The position numbers were made by a program, and so were the translations under genes. From NCBI GenBank assembly GCA_022225965.2, contig JAKJXP020000083.1:154187-218186 (forward strand): a DNA stretch of 64,000 nt. Reading direction: 5' to 3'. Below are positions 13,701 to 25,229 of the stretch, piece after piece (positions within the stretch are counted from its first letter, which is position 1; each line of letters begins with the position of its first letter). The stretch is from Diatrype stigma (Eukaryota > Ascomycota > Sordariomycetes > Xylariales > Diatrypaceae). Under the pieces are notes generated by a model. It saw only the letters and a program-made list of their open reading frames with translations. It did no database searches and had not been told where the DNA came from.

Positions 13701-15145
13701 CTCGAATTGGTGCTTCTGATATGGGTGCCGACTCTAACCCCAGAAAACGGGGTTTGCTCTCTTAAAAGAACCGCTAGCGGGTTTTCGGACGGATCGATTT
13801 TCCTTGTGAATGTATCATCCCACACATCCCATATATTCAATAGGTCTTGCCCGTCGAGACATTCGGTGCCGGTCGTTTCACTGAATAGCCTTCGCGCCGC
13901 ACTGTTCAATACAGGCGAACTTCCATCCTTCCACATGGCTAGGATAGGCATTTCGGTACTGTCCAAGAGAGCGTCTTTGATAATAGTCATCTTTTGAAGA
14001 GATGACGGCGTGTTGGATTGGAGCAAGCGAGGGGGAGGACCCATTGGTGGAAACGGGCTTGTCGATATGGAGACGGCAGCCGGGCTGAGGCCAACACTTG
14101 GGGAATTTGAACACTGGCTTGAGCATACGGATGGCGGGCTCGACCGAGGTATGGTTTTCCGCTCCGCGGCCTCGAGTGTCCAAGACCGAGCAACGGATAT
14201 TCGGGGCCCGGGCAGGTGAGGAGCCACGGACTCGGCATTGGTGAACGCTAGAGTATAGTAGATCTGGCCATCTTCAATCTCCCATATAGTGATGATCATC
14301 TTCGCAAGCGTTTGGTGGTCGGACGTCTTCGAGTTCGGTACAGTTGTCCTGTCAACGCCACGGGCAAGAACTACGACGTTGACAGCAGAGTCTGAGGCTG
14401 GTTTGCCCGGACTCCCGCCTGCACCGCTCGACGCGGGATCGGTAACTTTGGGGACGGTGTTGCATTCCTGGGTGCCGAGCTTTACGATGGAAGGCTCGGC
14501 TACATGTTTCGTGCCCACTTCAGCGATCAACTCGTCGAAGAAAGAGTCCCAAGAAATCCAGACTGGTCTGCCGTCCTGAAGCATGTCAATACCAACTTGA
14601 GATAAGGTCTGTCCTCGGAGCTTGTCGGTAAAGCTCGGCTCATCCTGTTGAAAATCGTGGGTGTCATCGCCGGCCATGCCGAGCATCCTCCCCATAGCAT
14701 CGTTTGCTAGCACGACAGTTTTCAGATTGTTCAGCACCAGTACCGGCACAGGTAAGAACTGCAAGGCAGTGAAAGCAAGCTGGCCGGGAGAAAGCATCGG
14801 CATAGATAACCGGAAAGGACTTTCGGAGCCGCTCCTTTTTCCTGGGGACGTCACATCCGGAGCACATGGCACAACAGGGGTAGAATCGCCGTCCACAACC
14901 GGAGCAGAGGCGCCATTGCTCGATTTGTTGGACGCAGCGTCGTCAATTGCAGGGCGTGGCGTAGGCCCTACGAGACCCCCCTCGACTAAAGCCTCCTGGC
15001 TAGACAACGGCAACGAACACGCTGCATCCTCCTCGGTCTCGGTTCGTTGCACCTGCTGCTTCTGCTGGTCTACAATCGGCTCGAAGCTCGTGGGGTCGAA
15101 ATCGGTCGTCGATCGGGCATGACTCGAAGCACTAGGAGATGTCAT
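10770..15145 (-). CDS. Hybrid sensor histidine kinase (multiple PAS regions, HisKA, HATPase, receiver)
   Basis: The model is complement(join(10770..11568, 11619..12559, 12609..12838, 12901..15145)), 1404 residues. Introns are 62, 49 and 50 nt, all GT-AG and frame-consistent. No transmembrane segment is evident, so it is a likely cytosolic sensor. PAS-like regions lie near residues 115-160, 390-520, 525-650 (the clearest: CDTMPQMVWTTAPDGMHDFF, with a PAC motif ending WFGTCTDVHE) and 655-800. The H-box is MSHEIRTPITGVIGMAELL with phospho-acceptor His828. The N-box is TNLLTNSIKF, the G-boxes are IEDTGIGI and GGTGLGL. The receiver starts VVEDNAINQQIA and has acceptor Asp1187 in LMDVQMP and the conserved Lys in LAKPVK. 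A Ser-rich tail follows. The family passes phosphate via an HPt protein to Ssk1/Skn7-type regulators; the ligand and the fungal HK group cannot be fixed from sequence. The upstream DNA is G-rich on the + strand. Confidence 0.95.
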
Positions 15146-18100
15146 GACGCCAAGCGAGACGGCACTGACGGCAAGGGAAGGGCGGTATACGCTGGAGGAG
15201 TCATATGCGTGATGGAGCGTGAAGAATTCTGGTCGATCGGATCTCTAAGACAAGAAGATGGAAAATGGAAGATGGGCAGATTGTACGGTTCAGATCTGTA
15301 GTGGTTGACAGGGCTGACTGGCGAGCTAGGGAGGGCTAGTCAGGGTGGTGGTAGGGCATGTAGTAGGGTATGTGGTAGGTAGGTAGGGGAGTGGGTGGTA
15401 GGGTGGCAGGGTGGCAGGGTGGCAGGGTGTGGCAGGGTGTGGTAGGGCGGTGGTAGGGTGTGGTGGTAGGCCGGTAACCACTATGAGGGAGGGACTGTAT
15501 GTACGTCAGAAGGGTTGGCACGTCAGTGAACGACAGTTGAGCAAAAACGGGTAGTGATTGGAAATATACTAGTCTAGCTGATGGCAATGGCAATGGCTAC
15601 GGCTATGGCTATGGTTATGGCAGGTACGGTAATAGGCAAACCTCACACCATACACCATCAGACCATACACCACACCTAGGTATACACTACCTACCCACTC
15701 ACCTAGTGACGATGTCTGCGTCGTGGTGTAGTAGCAATATGTAGGGTCTCGAGCTCGGAGAGACACTACCCGGGTCGCTAGACAAGCTAAGACCTGGCCT
15801 AGCCGCCTAGGTAAGCCCTTTCCGCTTGCAACGCAAATTGTGTGATAGTTGGCTTGCGGCTTGCGGCTTGGTACTACCCAGGTAGGTAGCAACCAGGAAT
15901 GCTAGCCTATGGCTCTCTTAACGTACCTGACTGCCGGGTTTATGTCTCACTCATACGGGTAGTTCTTGTCATTAGTGCACCGGAGCAGCTAAGGCATAGT
16001 CATGTATTACACGTTGAGGGGGAAGTATGAATGTATGCAGGTATGTAGGTATGTAAGCTCGTGAACTCGTACAGTAAACTGGTAGGGTAGTAGGTGTTAG
16101 GTGGTAGTATCGTGGGCACAGGCACGAGGCACAATGAACAGGAGGCGGTCAGGACGTGGTGGTGCGAAGGAGTACAGTATGTAGGGTAACCACATGTAGG
16201 TACTGTGTAGGAGCCCCTGTATGTAAGCAGGTAAGGTAGTTTAATACGTTTAATACCTGTGTAAGGCGCCTAGGTAGTGGTGTAGGGGACTTTTCCCTCT
16301 TGAACTAATTACCTACCTGTGTATGTCCACCCTAACTACTAGTACTACTACACACATAATCAGTCGGTTCTTCTATGTAAGAGGTTAGCAGGTTAGGTAG
16401 GCATGCAGGTTTTGTTTTCACAATGACCGATGAAGTTAAGTTCGCAAGAGGCTCCAAAAGTCCTGAGTGCTCGATCAATCAGCAAATGCTGTGATCCCAT
16501 CGCTAACCCCATGCAGATGGGAGCAGGTAGGCTAGGATGGTTACAATACCTATATGTATGTATGTACATACCTAGGTAGGAAGAGGCGCTGTTCCGTCGG
16601 CATATGCTACGCTGCTATACCACCACTAATGGTAGCCCATGCAGGGTCCTCCACAAGACGTGACTTATCGACGAGGTAAGGTAAGAGCGGGGAGGTTAGG
16701 TATGCCTATGCCGTATCTGGCTGTCTGGGTATCTGGGTATCTGGGCTATCTGGTGTCTGCAGGCGGTCATCAGGTAGTTATCGGGACACGAAAAGCGACC
16801 TAGCCAGCCTAGCACTCCTCTAACACCCCTCTAGCACCCCCCTAGCCTCCCTAGCACTCCCACGGCCTTGGGGGCAGCCCTGGGCTTGCCTGGCGTGCCT
16901 GGTAGCACGAGCGACGTCAAGGTGAAGCTTGCTGACGGACTGTACTGACCGTTTCTTTGCCTTTCCAACGATTGCAGCGACTACCCAGTCGTCCCGACTT
17001 AGTTAGGGCGGCACAGCCCCCCCTGGCCGACTCGCAAGGCTTGGCAGCTTGGCTTACCAAGATGACGCGCCAATGCGTGCTGTGCAGAGGTGTGGGGCAT
17101 GGCATGGGGACAAGGGGGGGCCTGGCGATCAGATACTCGGAATTGTCGATCTGGAAAAGGCGATGGCCAATTGGTATAAACCACTCAAGCAATGGCTGTC
17201 AGAAAGGTGTCATTGTACATATGATTGGGGGACAGTTATTGAATATGCATGTAATTTGGTACTATGTTATGTGGTATCGTATTACAGCACGTTGATATTC
17301 CATCAGCTTACCAGCGAATGTCACCGTTGCATTTCCGTCACCTTATATAATCATAGACTTCCAAACCTGCCATCTTCATAGGTTCATACATGTAGGTATG
17401 TATGAGTTGTATTATTCAATGTTGGCCTATGTCTCTTGCTCCGCCGTCCCGGCAGTATATTGCTAATCACCTCCGGAGTTGACTTTGATACTGCGAGGGT
17501 TTGTCCCTATTTACTTATTCGTACATATGACTTGTTTTACTTGTATAATCAATCGTATTAGATACTTATATAAAATGCATCGGGTAGCCGGTAAACTCCA
17601 ACGTTCTATTTTGATTCAGAGTTCGAAACAAAAGGGATATATCCACCTGTTTACCCACAGGGAAGATAATAGACTATGCAACTATGTATAAAGGCAATAG
17701 CAGCTGCTCGGTTCCAATACCACCATACCTTATTTCGATTTCCCCCTGTGACGTAGGCGTTATGTAACCATGCAGACCAGCTGGGATTTCTTGAATTGGA
17801 AGGATGCGGCATGGGGCCAGAGACTTGCAACAACTTGCAACTACGAAGTACATAGGATCCCTAACTCCAAGGAAGGTTCCTACAAGCAACCATATTCACT
17901 GCATACCAACGTAGCAAAATGATCTAGGAATCCCAAACGAAGCTGTATAGGAATGATAGGTTACCATGTGTGACCAGTGCTACAACCCCTAACCATGTAT
18001 CTACACCAATTGGCGCAACTAGGTATTGGTGAGTAGGTATATAACTAACAAGGCTACATGAGCATGAAGCTCAAGGCGGCACAGATCAGCATGCCCATTT

Positions 18101-18923
18101 GCTCCATTTCGTCCCCCTCTTCAGCTTCCTCCGGCATGCAAAGGCATTCATTCGCTCAACGGAACACGGTGTCAAGGCATGGCATGGGCCCGATAACCGC
18201 GCTTGGCCGTTTTAACTGTTCCCCCGTCCCGGCCGCAAGGCTACTTTACCTTAGGTAGGTGTGTAGGTCCCTACGCAGGTGGGGGCTTGCGGGTTCAGAC
18301 TACCGCTAGAACAGGGGTCCAGCTTCAGGATATCTGCGCTGTCGTCGCCGACTGGCGCTCGTCCGCCCTGCTTAAACCTGGGGTACCACCGTAGTAGGTT
18401 AGAATGAGGTCCTTATAATAATACTCCAATAATACTGCTGATATGGAGATATGGAGATATGAACGTGTGAATATATGAGGCACGAGAAGGGGAGCAGAAT
18501 ACTTTGTAGGATAGACTCGAAAACGGCGCCTGGATAGATCGAATATGACCCTGGATTTTGTTTCCTACCTGGTGCAGGACGGGCTACATACTGTACATAC
18601 ATCGGACTAGCCATCATCTAGTGCGGGATATGTAGAAATTTTCTCGGTTCACGATAGTTTTGGCCCTGCCCTCGTGGGTCGACTGTGACGTCATATTCGT
18701 CATGGCCCCATGTGCAAACTATACTTCTGGTAGCTCAAGTAGCGATTTGATAGAGTAAAAATGACTCTATTGGGGCATCTCCAACGTGTTTTCTGTCCGC
18801 CGCTGCCCTGCTGTCGCAGCTTCTAACTCACAAAGCCGAAAGGGCAACGTGACACAGTCGCAAATGATTACGTTTGGGTATCGGTAAAATATACATCGTT
18901 CTATCATCCGCGAAGGGGTGTTC
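15146..18923. other. Long intergenic region (3.8 kb) upstream of the histidine kinase
   Basis: No gene is supported. The left part (15330-15480) is a G-rich tract on the + strand with repeated GGGTGGCA units. The block 15580-16600 is rich in GTAGG, GTATGTA and TACCTAGGTA words. Open frames such as 16957-17295 (+) and 17674-17889 (-) show no domain and no splice logic. The right part is the 3' flank of the Wss1-like gene. Confidence 0.45.
15401..15427 (+). repeat. Tandem GGGTGGCA repeat with G-quadruplex potential
   Basis: Four GGG runs are spaced exactly 8 bp apart (15401, 15409, 15417, 15425) by a TGGCA spacer. This satisfies the usual G3N1-7 quadruplex pattern. Further GGG runs continue to about 15470. 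The tract lies about 256 bp upstream of the histidine kinase start, on the opposite strand to that gene. Confidence 0.8.
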
Positions 18924-20344
18924 TCATTTAGAGCTTTCCTTCACTATGTGGCATATAGTGTCAGTGAGTGACCTGTCGCTACGAGCTTTGGCATCAGGGC
19001 CTTGAGCGGATGGCCCGAACAGACGTGATAGAGAACACGGGGGGAAACAACTCACTGGTGCCGCACAAGTCACACGTCCACCATTTCCTCTCACGAATGC
19101 GTCCACAGAACGAGCACTGCCAAGTCTGTGGCACAGGATCCGCCGCGTGAGACGCCGACGACGAAGTTCTCCGCGGTAGCTCAACCGAGCTTGATGACAC
19201 CGTGCGGGTGTTTTCGTCATCCGATTCGGTGAGATCGATGACTGTTCGTGGGTTCTTGGATGACTTCTCTGCCAGGTCTCTAGTCGCGTTATCACCCCGC
19301 TCAGTACCACAAGCATCGCAGCACAAGTAGCTGAATGGATTCTCGAGTGTGCATATCTCACAAGTCCAAACCGCTGGCCTGGCCTGGCTTTCTTTCTCAG
19401 TCTCTCCCCTGATAGTACCTGGTGGTGGCGATGGTGGTACTTGGTTTGCTCTTGGTCGCTCGTGTGCAATGTCACTACCACCTCTATTGCCTGCTGGGTT
19501 GCTTGCAGTGGGCGGCACGTAGGCTTCACCGTACTTGGCTTTCTCATCTTCCTGGACGAGCTCCCAGAGAGCCTGGGCGATGGCAGCTTCGTTTGCGGCA
19601 TCCTCTTCGGCCTGTGTCCGGAACCCATTCCTAGTGGCTGTGTCTGCAATCTCGCGGATCACCTCTTGCGTCTGGTTGTCGTTCGCGCAACCTCGCAAAG
19701 TCCTGTTGCGTCGTTCGGCGGCATTGGCAATTACTCGTCTAATGTCCTGGCCTGGGCGAATAGGAGCACCCCCAAGCCGTTGGCCAGAACCTGCAGCAAG
19801 CGTGCGACGCTTCTCTGCGGCAGCCCGGGCCATTCGACGGGCTTCGTCCTTTGGCACCCTCCTGCCACCAAGGCGATGGCCCGCGGACAAGAATCCTTCT
19901 CCAGTGTAACCCTTCATGACAAGTGCTTCGTGCTCTTCCCGTAGTTGGTTCCATAGTGCATGGAACTTGGCGTCGTGAGGGCCGTGGACATTATGGGCTA
20001 GCTCGTGGAGCATGGTATCCGTGACTTGTTCTACAGGAAGAAACTGGTTGCGATCACCTGGATATCGAAGCCGAAGGCATATCTGCTGGCCAGCACCAAC
20101 GTTTAGTCCTGTAACCAAGGTTAATAGCTACATCATATCAACCGTCGTATGTTCGGATGAAATAACCTAGGAGGTTCTGCTGCTCGGGATAAAATTCCGC
20201 AAGCTGTCGGACCTTCCACCCTCTTGCCCTCATAAGGGGCTTTACGAGGGAGGCGACTTTCTTCAACGTATGCAGCGCATCCTTGGCTCGCGGGAAGTCT
20301 GCTAAGTGAGTGTATGAAAGGACGAGAGCATCGATTTCCGCCAT
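18924..20344 (-). CDS. WSS1: WLM-domain metalloprotease, Wss1/SPRTN-like, with two RanBP2-type zinc fingers
   Basis: The preferred model is complement(join(18924..19000, 19056..20108, 20167..20344)), 435 residues. Exon 1 (MAEIDALVLSYTHL) ends ...QQNLLG and joins LNVGAGQQICLRLR via a weak GTTATT donor. The WLM domain carries HELAHNVHGPH, the zincin site with catalytic Glu near residue 95. Two CxxC...CxxC fingers follow near residues 307-331 and 388-409, flanking VIDLTESDDE near 349-358, a textbook SUMO-interacting motif. The family cleaves DNA-protein crosslinks and binds SUMO and Cdc48. The last intron (GTGAGT donor, 55 nt) is my choice; without it translation stops at 18994 after a different short tail, giving 430 residues. 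The upstream neighbour is divergent, 1.65 kb away. The domain calls are firm and the C-terminal end is less sure. Confidence 0.88.
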
Positions 20345-21998
20345 AGTCGAACACAATCGGATGGAAGGTAATGGTGGGGTTCAATGATGGGTAAAGGGGG
20401 CGAGCCCCAGCTTCCTGAACCAGTTTTGTGAACCAGCTTTCTGGGCCAGCTTCCTGAAGATACCCCCAGGTAAGAAATCGCACATAAATCTCAAGCAACC
20501 AAAAGGAAGGCAGATCTGTTGCGTCCATCCATATCTATTAAAAGCTTTAAAAACCGAACGTTGTGAACGTCAGCCAACTTAGGCATCAAGAAGATTGCGA
20601 ATGCAATTATAAATCAGTCTTTGAAGCTGTCCCGCCGCCGCCACCGACGAACCGGGCTGAAGATCACAGAATTGCAAAGAACTGGAAGTTGAATAAAAGA
20701 GCGGATATATGCATGGTCTAGGTTGGATTCCTCATCTTATTCAGTTATACGATCAGATAACGGGCAAACGTCTTGATTCTACATACCTGTAACCTGTACC
20801 TGTACCTGTATCTCCTACCTACCACTTATATATACTTCTAAGTTATAAGTCCAGGCTCTCACTCACTACATACTCCAACCAAGGCCATCTTGTCTTGGTT
20901 CTGAGTCTTCTGAGTCTTCTGAGTCGTCTGAATCTTCTCTGTCTTCTGACTGGAATTTACGTTGTCTCCTCAACAAGCAAACTTGTTAAACGTGAACAAG
21001 CGCAAGTCATACCCCGCAGCAATCATATATCAAGGTACCTACTCAAAGATCCCTTTAGATGAAGAACTACCCTGCCGGTATCATGAATGGCCTCAATAAG
21101 CCTTTCATGCATCACTCTGCCCCATTTGTGTAACTTGCTGTAAAGAGTGAATGACTGTTTCGCGAATCATCACAAGGGGCCATTTACTCGCAGGAAAGGC
21201 AGCATTCTCAATCACACCCACTCATCTGCATACAGCACCCTGAGGGCCTACAAGCTACCTATAGGTAGGTAGTACAGGGTTTCTAATCTGATCGGAATCC
21301 TATAGGCTGACAGGGGTTCCGAATTCCCGAGCTCCCGCCTAGATTTATGACGACCTCCCCCCTGCTGCCTGCCCCTGGCACAGCGGGGGGGGGGCTCTCC
21401 AGTTCTGTACAGCTCGGCATTGGTGCATGTGCTCGGAGTCATCTGAGCAATACCGGGCTTTACTATGTACAGCAAACCACCAGCTCCTCTATCTGGCTCT
21501 ATATAAGTGCTGGAATTGCCTCGTCAGATGGGTCTTCCTGCATGTTCCAGTAGCGACGTGCCGTTGTCCGCAAAGCGCGGGTCACAGGCGGCAACATCGG
21601 CCGGATTGGCTGTGAAGCCCCCCCCCAAAATCGCCATGACTTGGCAAGCTGGGAGAGGAGCAGCGACGCCGCTCAGCCTGGTCAGTTGTGGGCATCTCTC
21701 GTGAAGCGCATGGGATGGGGTCCACACCACACCGCATCGAAACGTCTCCAACTTTGACGTCGTTCCAATGTTCTCGTGACTTTCGCTTACTTCCAACTGT
21801 AAATCAGAGTAGAACGGATATATATGCTCTGGGGCGTGCAGCCCACTTAGACAGGCCAGGCGAATCAACATATGTATTTCCGTCGTCTACACTTTTTCTT
21901 CAATTATATCAACAGGACTGTCGTTGTCGCTCGTTGCCGTCGCTCGTTGCCGTCGCTCGTTGTTGTCGCTGCCACGGCCGCAGGCAGGCTGATTCGGA
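20345..21998. promoter_or_regulatory. Divergent intergenic region between the Wss1-like and hydrolase-like genes
   Basis: These 1.65 kb hold both promoters. Short direct repeats occur: CTGAGT/TCTTCTGAGTC near 20900-20950, ACCTGTACCTGTA near 20790-20810, and a GTCGCTCGTTGCC tandem near 21920-21970 just upstream of the ATG at 21999. I see no coding evidence. Confidence 0.45.
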
Positions 21999-23967
21999 AT
22001 GTCGCCCGCCTCGGGTCGACCTGAGGAAGGACCCTCAAAGCCTGCCAAAATGGATCAGACCAAGTTCTTTGGGTCGCAGGTCGGTGGACAGTCCGTCATC
22101 AACTACGGCTATACGGACATGCCTCTCAAGCTGTTGATTTGGGACACGCGATACTTTTTCGTATTTGCCTGGGCGCTGCCGTGGATCGTGTGGCCGATTC
22201 GACCCTGCGATGGAGGCGAGTTTGATGAGTTGGCGCCTACGCGCTCCAACATGTGGTGCATATTCGTGCACACGATTCTCGTGGTGCTTCAGACAGCCTT
22301 CATAATATCGCTACCATGGGTGTTGCTATTCCCAGCGTGGGTGGTCATTGTGGGGATGGTCGTGTTCTTTGCTTGCAACTCGCTACTCTGTAGGGCCCTG
22401 AATGGAAGCACTATCACTTACACCTCTGATCCCGAATTTGCGCCGGCTCTGGAAGAACATGAGCATGAACAATGGATTTTCATGAACGGCGTGGCTGCTG
22501 GGTGAGCCTCATAACTTTCAGTAAGTGTGCAGGATATGGATCTGCTAACACGCCGCGCAGGGAGGCATGGCTCAAGAGCAACATCAATCGTCTTGCTCTG
22601 ACCTTCAAGCGGCCGATCATCGGCGTCCATAACCAGACGGCTGGCATTATCTTCGACGTGGTGGAATGTCTCGTCCAGCGGAACTTCGGGTTCGCAACGC
22701 GGGATGTTCGCGAAGCATACAAGATTGTGAAGGACAAACTATACAATCCCAAGTACACCAAGGTCATCTTTATCCTGCACTCGCAGGGTGGGATCGAGGG
22801 CGGCCTGGTCCTGGACTGGCTCCTTCAGGAGCTCCCGCAAAATCTGCTCGCGAAGCTGGAGGTCTACACGTTCGGCAACGCCGCGAACCATTTCAACAAT
22901 CCTCACCGACATGCCGAGAGTCAGGAGCTAGAGGAAAGGAGCCCTTGCAGCCGGGTGAATGTCGACGTTCCCGAGACCGTTGCAGAAGTGCCAATTACCC
23001 ACTCGCCGGTCGAACTGCGAATGACGCCTGCATGGTCTAGGCAACCGACACAGCCAGACCAGCTCAGCAATGGCCATGCCCATGAACAGAATCCCGCTCC
23101 GAGCACAGCGAACTCGGACGGGCAGAGTAGCACAAGGCGCAGTAGGAAGGTCAGCGTCGTGCCGGCCTCAGATCGCGCTATCGGGCACGTAGAGCACTAT
23201 GCGCATACGACAGACTTTGTAGCCCTCTGGGGCGTGCTGCACTTCGTGACGACCGAGCGAACGTCGCCGCAGCTGCCACGCTTTATCGGGCGCGTCTTCA
23301 GCCGAACGTCATCATTAGGTGGCCATCAGGTAAGCAAGCATCTGGAGCGTCCCACGTCTCACCCTACGGCTTGTTCTCGGAGCTTTTGGCTCCAGTCTCA
23401 GGTCAAAATCACGCTTCACACTTCATTGATTCCAGCCTCTATGTTGCCCCCTTTGCTTCCGGGAAGCCCCCAAGATGTGCTTCCAGGACAAGGATGATCT
23501 TTGGATATATATAAATATATGTATATAGTGTTATCTTGCTGACCTCCGATGCGTGTGTGGTATTGCTACCTATCTAGTTCTCGCAGCACTACCTGAACGG
23601 CATGTTCCCGCTGGCCCGGGACGCGGAGACGGGGCGGTTCGTCGGCTGCGCCGAGTCCAACGAGTTCATGGACAGCGTGGTCGAGCCGGGGGCGCCCGGC
23701 TCGGAGGAGGAAGCCCTCCGCGAAGGCATCGAGAACAACCTGGCGCGGCTGCGCCAGGACAGCGAGCTCGAGGACGAGGACGGCGTCTCCGTCCGCGGCA
23801 GCTTCTACGAGGGCGACCGCTGGGACCGCATCCGCGACGGCAAGGTGCGCGTCAAGCACCTCAGCCGCCTGTGGCTGTACCGGAACGGCAGGAGCCCGCC
23901 GCCCGAGGCCGGACCGAGGGGCCTGGGGCTGGGGCTGGATTGGGATAATAGGGTGGCTACGATGTGA
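21999..23967 (+). CDS. Membrane-anchored alpha/beta-hydrolase-like protein, function unknown
   Basis: The model is join(21999..22501, 22561..23329, 23587..23967), 550 residues. Introns are 59 nt (GTGAGC...GCGCAG) and 257 nt (GTAAGC...TCGCAG). The second joins ...LGGHQ to HYLNGMFPLA. The N-terminus carries hydrophobic segments suited to 2-3 membrane spans (around FFVFAWALPWIVWPI, VLLFPAWVVIVGMVVFF). A soluble domain follows in which KVIFILHSQGG supplies a nucleophile-elbow-like motif (Ser242, HSQGG in place of canonical GxSxG), and HTTDFVALWGVLHF may hold the acidic and His elements. The middle section (residues ~310-370) is poorly conserved and Pro/Ser-rich. This matches widespread uncharacterised fungal proteins with a lipase-like fold. 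Esterase or lipase activity is inference. It is in tandem with the LigD-PE-like gene 483 bp downstream. Confidence 0.8.
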
Positions 23968-24432
23968 GCCAAGTTGTCTGAGCGGGATGGGTGCAGTACC
24001 ATGTGGAGGAAAGCCTGTACAGCTATAGAGAAGGTTTGCGGTCTGTCAGTATAAAGAGTCAAATGCGCTGGTAATCTGGGTACAGTGGTTAGAGATGACA
24101 GGCGAGATAATAATGTCTTTTTTGGAGCAACCTTGCTAGTACCATTGAGCCCACAAGGAGGCCAGAGATGATTTGAATAATACAATGATTACTTTTCCGA
24201 CGTGATGGCAAATTCTATCATGTCCACGTTCAGTATATTTGTATAAAAACATGAAGTCCGACTCCAAGACCAGTATTTTGAACAAGATACGTACCGAGGT
24301 AACTAGATCGACACCCACATACGTCAAGAGAAGCCAGCTTCATCCCTCTCTTCCCAACACTTCACAGCCAGCCTAGCAGTAATACGACCAATCAACCGAC
24401 TCGAATTATTGAAAAAGAAGTCCGACAACCTC

Positions 24433-24483
24433 ATGATGACGACGCGGTCATGGCGGCAAAGCGGGGTCCTAGTCCTGAATTGA
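24433..24483 (+). promoter_or_regulatory. Upstream ORF overlapping the LigD-PE-like start codon
   Basis: An ATGATG at 24433 opens a 16-codon frame that stops with TGA at 24481-24483, in a different frame from the main ATG at 24450. If the transcript begins upstream of 24433, ribosomes must leak past this ATG to reach the main start. The transcription start site is unknown. Confidence 0.5.
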
Positions 24484-25190
24484 TCCCGAATCCGTTCATC
24501 AAGAAGCGCAATCTGGAATGGGCCATCGAGCTACCTGGGGACGAGAAAAAGGCAGACTGGGACGAGTATTATAATGCCAACCACGAAGACAGACTAGCAA
24601 CTGCAGAAGAACCAGAACGTGCAGCAATAATACATGGAGACTCGCGCCCCGCCACCGCCACCGCCACCGCTGCGGTCGAGGCGGGAGAGGCTCGCGTGGA
24701 CGACCACCTGGAACGCTTCAGCCGGACCCTGGCCGAAGCGACCCTCGCGCCGTTCCCGCCGGGTGCGCCGCGCCTGCCGGTATCGCGCTACCGCGCCCTG
24801 TACGCGGCGAGCTCCGGCAGCGCCCGGGGCGCACACTTCGTCGTGCACCAGCACGACCACCCCGTCGCCGGCACGCACTACGACCTCCGGTTGCAGATTA
24901 ACGAGACGAGCAGCGCATCTTGGGCCCTCAGTTAGTCGCCTCCCTCTCTTCTTGGCTTCCCCCTTCTCACCTGATTTTCGGACGCTTCATGATTACGGGG
25001 ACATGCCTATTCTTCCCAGGCTACTTTTTCGATGCAAAAGAGCGAACGCAACAGGAAACGATGGATTACTAACTACGGGCATGACTTACGGCAGTGTACG
25101 GGTTGCCGGGTGATCCGAACAGCAAGCGGCTGAACCGGAATGCGACAGAGACGAGGGTGCACTGTTTATGGGTAAGACACAACCGTGCCG

Positions 25191-25229
<39 letters not shown>

